DNA from: Haloarcula rubripromontorii
Lineage (GTDB): Archaea; Halobacteriota; Halobacteria; Halobacteriales; Haloarculaceae
Length of the DNA: 64,000 bases
Direction of reading: 5' to 3'
Assembly: GCF_001280425.1 (NCBI RefSeq)
Contig: NZ_LIUF01000001.1
Location: 124,001-188,000, forward strand
Part shown: positions 62,312 to 64,000 of the stretch, in pieces
How positions within the stretch are numbered: position 1 is the first letter of the stretch
Layout of the letters: each line of letters opens with the position of its first letter
Made by a program: the position numbers and the translations under genes
Notes under the pieces: model-generated
What the model was told of the DNA's origin: nothing
Database searches by the model: none
Seen by the model: the letters and a program-made list of their open reading frames with translations, nothing else

Positions 62312-62397
62312 ACCGGCCAGTCGCACGGAACTATTTAGTAGTCAGTGAATTCCCGTCGGTCGCAACAGTGAGGTAGGACGCCCGATAGGGGAGACGT

Positions 62398-62619
62398 ATG
62401 GCAGACGATATCTCGCTGTTCGACAGACGGATGCGAGGGCCGGCGGGTATCGCCATCGCCGCCGGAGTCGTCCTCGGACTGCTGACCGGCTACACCGTCG
62501 GCGCGGGAACGCCGGACGGCCCCTCGTGGACCCTCGTCGTTCCGTTCGCGCTGCTTGCCACCGTCTTCCTGTATCTCGGGGCCTACAGAAACCTCTCGAA
62601 GCGGGCCGGAGACACGTAG
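62398..62619 (+). CDS. small two-span membrane protein, 73 aa
   Basis: The 73-residue protein has two hydrophobic spans (about 15-35 and 45-63) with short polar ends (MADDISLFDRRMRGPAG ... NLSKRAGDT). It is divergent from udp and has a normal haloarchaeal start. The family is not recognised. The stop at 62619 is next to the 62621 gene on the opposite strand. Confidence 0.7.
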   Translation: MADDISLFDRRMRGPAGIAIAAGVVLGLLTGYTVGAGTPDGPSWTLVVPFALLATVFLYLGAYRNLSKRAGDT

Positions 62620-62620
62620 C

Positions 62621-63097
62621 TCACATCCAGGCGACGAGCACCGGGATGAACAGCGCGAGCGCCGTCCCGAAAATAAACGCCGTGAGTGCCCACTGTCGAA
62701 TGATCTCGTCTGCATCGTTCCGGACGCTGCCGCCGAATCGAGGCATGGCGATCCGCGCGAAAAAGTAGTAGATGAACGCTGAAACGCCTGAGACACCGAC
62801 GAGGTGGGGTATCAACGGGACGCCGTTGAGCGAGAGCGCCGCTGGAAGGACAAACGAGAGGCCCGCAACGACCGCGCCGTACAACAGCGCCGCAATCAAG
62901 GCAGTACCGTGATGCACAGCGACGGCGAGGGGCCGACTCACCGCGGCCGGGTCGGCGCGAGTCAGTCCGGCCCCAGCGACGTACGCCGGCAGATACCCCC
63001 TGTCCTGTGTCACCATCGGGATGTTCAACAGCAGGCCGACGACCGCGCCGGCGACGACACAGACGGCCGCCCACTGCGTGATGGGGTATTCGAGCAC
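62621..63097 (-). CDS. uncharacterised four-span membrane protein
   Basis: The 158-residue protein (GTG start at 63097, VLEYPITQWAAVCVV) has about four transmembrane helices with RPLAVAVHHGTALIAALLYGAVVAGLSFVLP and IPHLVGVSGVSAFIYYFFARIAMP. Upstream in-frame codons to 63187 are basic and non-conserved. No known function. It is divergent from the regulator at 63250. Confidence 0.7.
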   Translation of the reverse strand: MLEYPITQWAAVCVVAGAVVGLLLNIPMVTQDRGYLPAYVAGAGLTRADPAAVSRPLAVAVHHGTALIAALLYGAVVAGLSFVLPAALSLNGVPLIPHLVGVSGVSAFIYYFFARIAMPRFGGSVRNDADEIIRQWALTAFIFGTALALFIPVLVAWM

Positions 63098-63155
63098 GTG
63101 TCTCTCTTGCTCGCGATGCCCATGAGGATTGTGCCATCCGGTCAGGGCGGCGCGA

Positions 63156-63176
63156 CCGGAGGTAGATATCCTCCGG
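63156..63176. promoter_or_regulatory. inverted repeat in the divergent promoter region
   Basis: CCGGAGG (63156-63162) and CCTCCGG (63170-63176) form 7-bp perfect arms with a 7-bp spacer, between the divergent genes at 63097 and 63250. It is upstream of the TATA-like AATATATATG near 63210 and may be an operator. Confidence 0.4.
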
Positions 63177-63249
63177 GATCGGCTCACCTGACACAGTGCA
63201 TCACGATAATATATATGTCGTCGTGTGAAAAAATGTTATAAGTTACACC

Positions 63250-63663
63250 ATGACACAGCAACGGTACCAGAACGGAAAGCAGGTGATCAGACGCTGGGAC
63301 GAAGTTTTCAGATCCGTCAGCGCCGAGCCGCGCCGGCAGCTCATCGTCGCATTGTTAGACGCCCACCCTGAGGCGACAGTCCCCCTCCCCGAGAGCGCGG
63401 TAAACCCTAATGTCCCGCAGGATCCGGAAATCCTTCGCCAGGAGCTGTACCACTGCCACCTGCCGCTGCTGTCCGACTATGGGTTCATAACGTGGCAAAA
63501 GGAGCCACTGGTTGCCGGTCGCGGCCCGCGGTTCAGTGAGGTTGCCACTGTGTTCGAATCGCTGCAATCGAATGCGACGGATCTTCCAGACTCACTCGTG
63601 TTCGGGTGTCAGCGGCTTGAACGGGAACGGCAAGAGGGGTTCGGCGATTCGGTTGCGGAGTAG
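63250..63663 (+). CDS. winged-helix regulator (DUF7344-like)
   Basis: The 137-residue protein has one winged-helix domain (WDEVFRSVSAEPRRQLIVALLDAHPEATVPL, LRQELYHCHLPLLSDYGFITWQ) followed by a helical C-terminus. This matches the haloarchaeal small wHTH family with HLPLL-type recognition region. The AATATATATG and TTATAAG elements lie upstream. It probably regulates the divergent membrane protein gene. Confidence 0.8.
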   Translation: MTQQRYQNGKQVIRRWDEVFRSVSAEPRRQLIVALLDAHPEATVPLPESAVNPNVPQDPEILRQELYHCHLPLLSDYGFITWQKEPLVAGRGPRFSEVATVFESLQSNATDLPDSLVFGCQRLERERQEGFGDSVAE

Positions 63664-63669
63664 CCCCAC

Positions 63670-64000
63670 TCAGACCGGGCTGAACAGAAACAGGACGATG
63701 TTGTTCGTGGCCGGGCCGATGCCAACGGCAGTCACAAGCGCGAGCAAGAGACTTGCTTCGACGGGCTCCTCTTCGAGATAGTCGTCCAGCAGGAAGACGA
63801 CCGCAACCGCCACGAGCAGTTTGACGAACACGAACAGCCAGCCTTTGCCGAGATACGACGCTGTGGGGAGCGTGCCAGCGAACTCCATGATGCGGGCCGG
63901 GATCGGTGTTCGCTCCGTGATGCCGATAACGTCGGCGCCGACCGCCGTCGAGACGCCGTCGAGCATATGCGCGAACACGACCGTCGGGGCCGCATAGCGC
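63670..64000 (-). CDS. DUF63-family membrane protein (5' truncated by window)
   Basis: The frame runs off the right edge. The visible C-terminal part reads FAHMLDGVSTAVGADVIGITERTPIPARIM, then two helices (WLFVFVKLLVAVAVVFLLDDYLEEEPVEASLLLALVTAVGIGPATNNIVLF). It matches the C-terminal signature of DUF63 archaeal membrane proteins, of unknown function. Only about the last 108 residues are in the window. Confidence 0.8.
   Translation of the reverse strand, partial: RYAAPTVVFAHMLDGVSTAVGADVIGITERTPIPARIMEFAGTLPTASYLGKGWLFVFVKLLVAVAVVFLLDDYLEEEPVEASLLLALVTAVGIGPATNNIVLFLFSPV

Overview
The window is a gene-dense, high-GC stretch of an archaeal chromosome. Proteins are strongly acidic, Tat signal peptides are used, promoters look leaderless with TATA boxes about 27 bp before the start codon, and families typical of Haloarchaea occur throughout: HTH-10/Bat regulators, SAMP1, archaeal GatD, two-subunit GMP synthase, halolysin and halophilic gamma-glutamylcysteine ligase. 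A Haloarcula-like genome is the best guess, from overall resemblance only. I see no rRNA, functional tRNA, CRISPR array, insertion sequence or prophage. The window reads as core chromosome with a few accessory patches. Both edges cut genes: an FAD oxidoreductase on the left and a DUF63-like membrane protein on the right.

Layout. 1-6.4 kb: FAD oxidoreductase, phosphoesterase and regulator pair, a thiolase with unusual active-site residues, and a secreted halolysin. 6.5-13.5 kb: aminotransferase, a small wHTH/membrane pair, then an anaerobiosis-linked island. That island holds a DUF2249 protein with a polytopic membrane protein, a NarO-type cysteine regulator, a radical SAM/SPASM enzyme with a CGCGG-motif small protein (probable RiPP pair), an SRPBCC protein and a second HTH-10 regulator. 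Three CGAA-N4-TTCG palindromes sit 37-44 bp from start codons here. 13.5-23 kb: isoprenoid isomerase, SDR, histidine kinase, a newly noted 54-residue zinc-finger-like protein, a MoaB-like protein with a long acidic tail, a Tat-exported propeller-like protein, aldo/keto reductase, GshA and an MBL hydrolase. 23-35 kb: pyrG-guaAb operon, small membrane proteins, PspA, a SLC13/TrkA-C transporter, lipid kinase and thrS.

35-45 kb: Usp, gamma-carbonic-anhydrase fold protein, a second GCS-like ligase with an acidic insertion, peroxiredoxin, a signalling pair, a dgcN-dgcA pair for D-glutamate catabolism, and a Vms1/eRF1-like release factor. 45-55 kb: DUF1405 protein, a secreted low-complexity Gly/Asn/Asp protein with its ArsR-type neighbour, NhaC antiporter, gatD preceded by a tRNA-like leader, GNAT, and a histidine kinase with a degenerate ATPase. 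55-64 kb: samp1, a potassium-sensing block (two TrkA-C membrane proteins divergent from a TrkA-N potassium channel), an HPP-Usp fusion, uridine phosphorylase and small membrane proteins.

How the genes work together. The 8.2-13.5 kb island looks like an oxygen- or nitrogen-oxide-responsive regulon. The 55.6-61.5 kb block looks like potassium/osmotic homeostasis. pyrG-guaAb-23253 and dgcN-dgcA are translationally coupled operons. The most interesting leads are the rSAM/CGCGG cassette with its palindromes and the tRNA-like element immediately before gatD.
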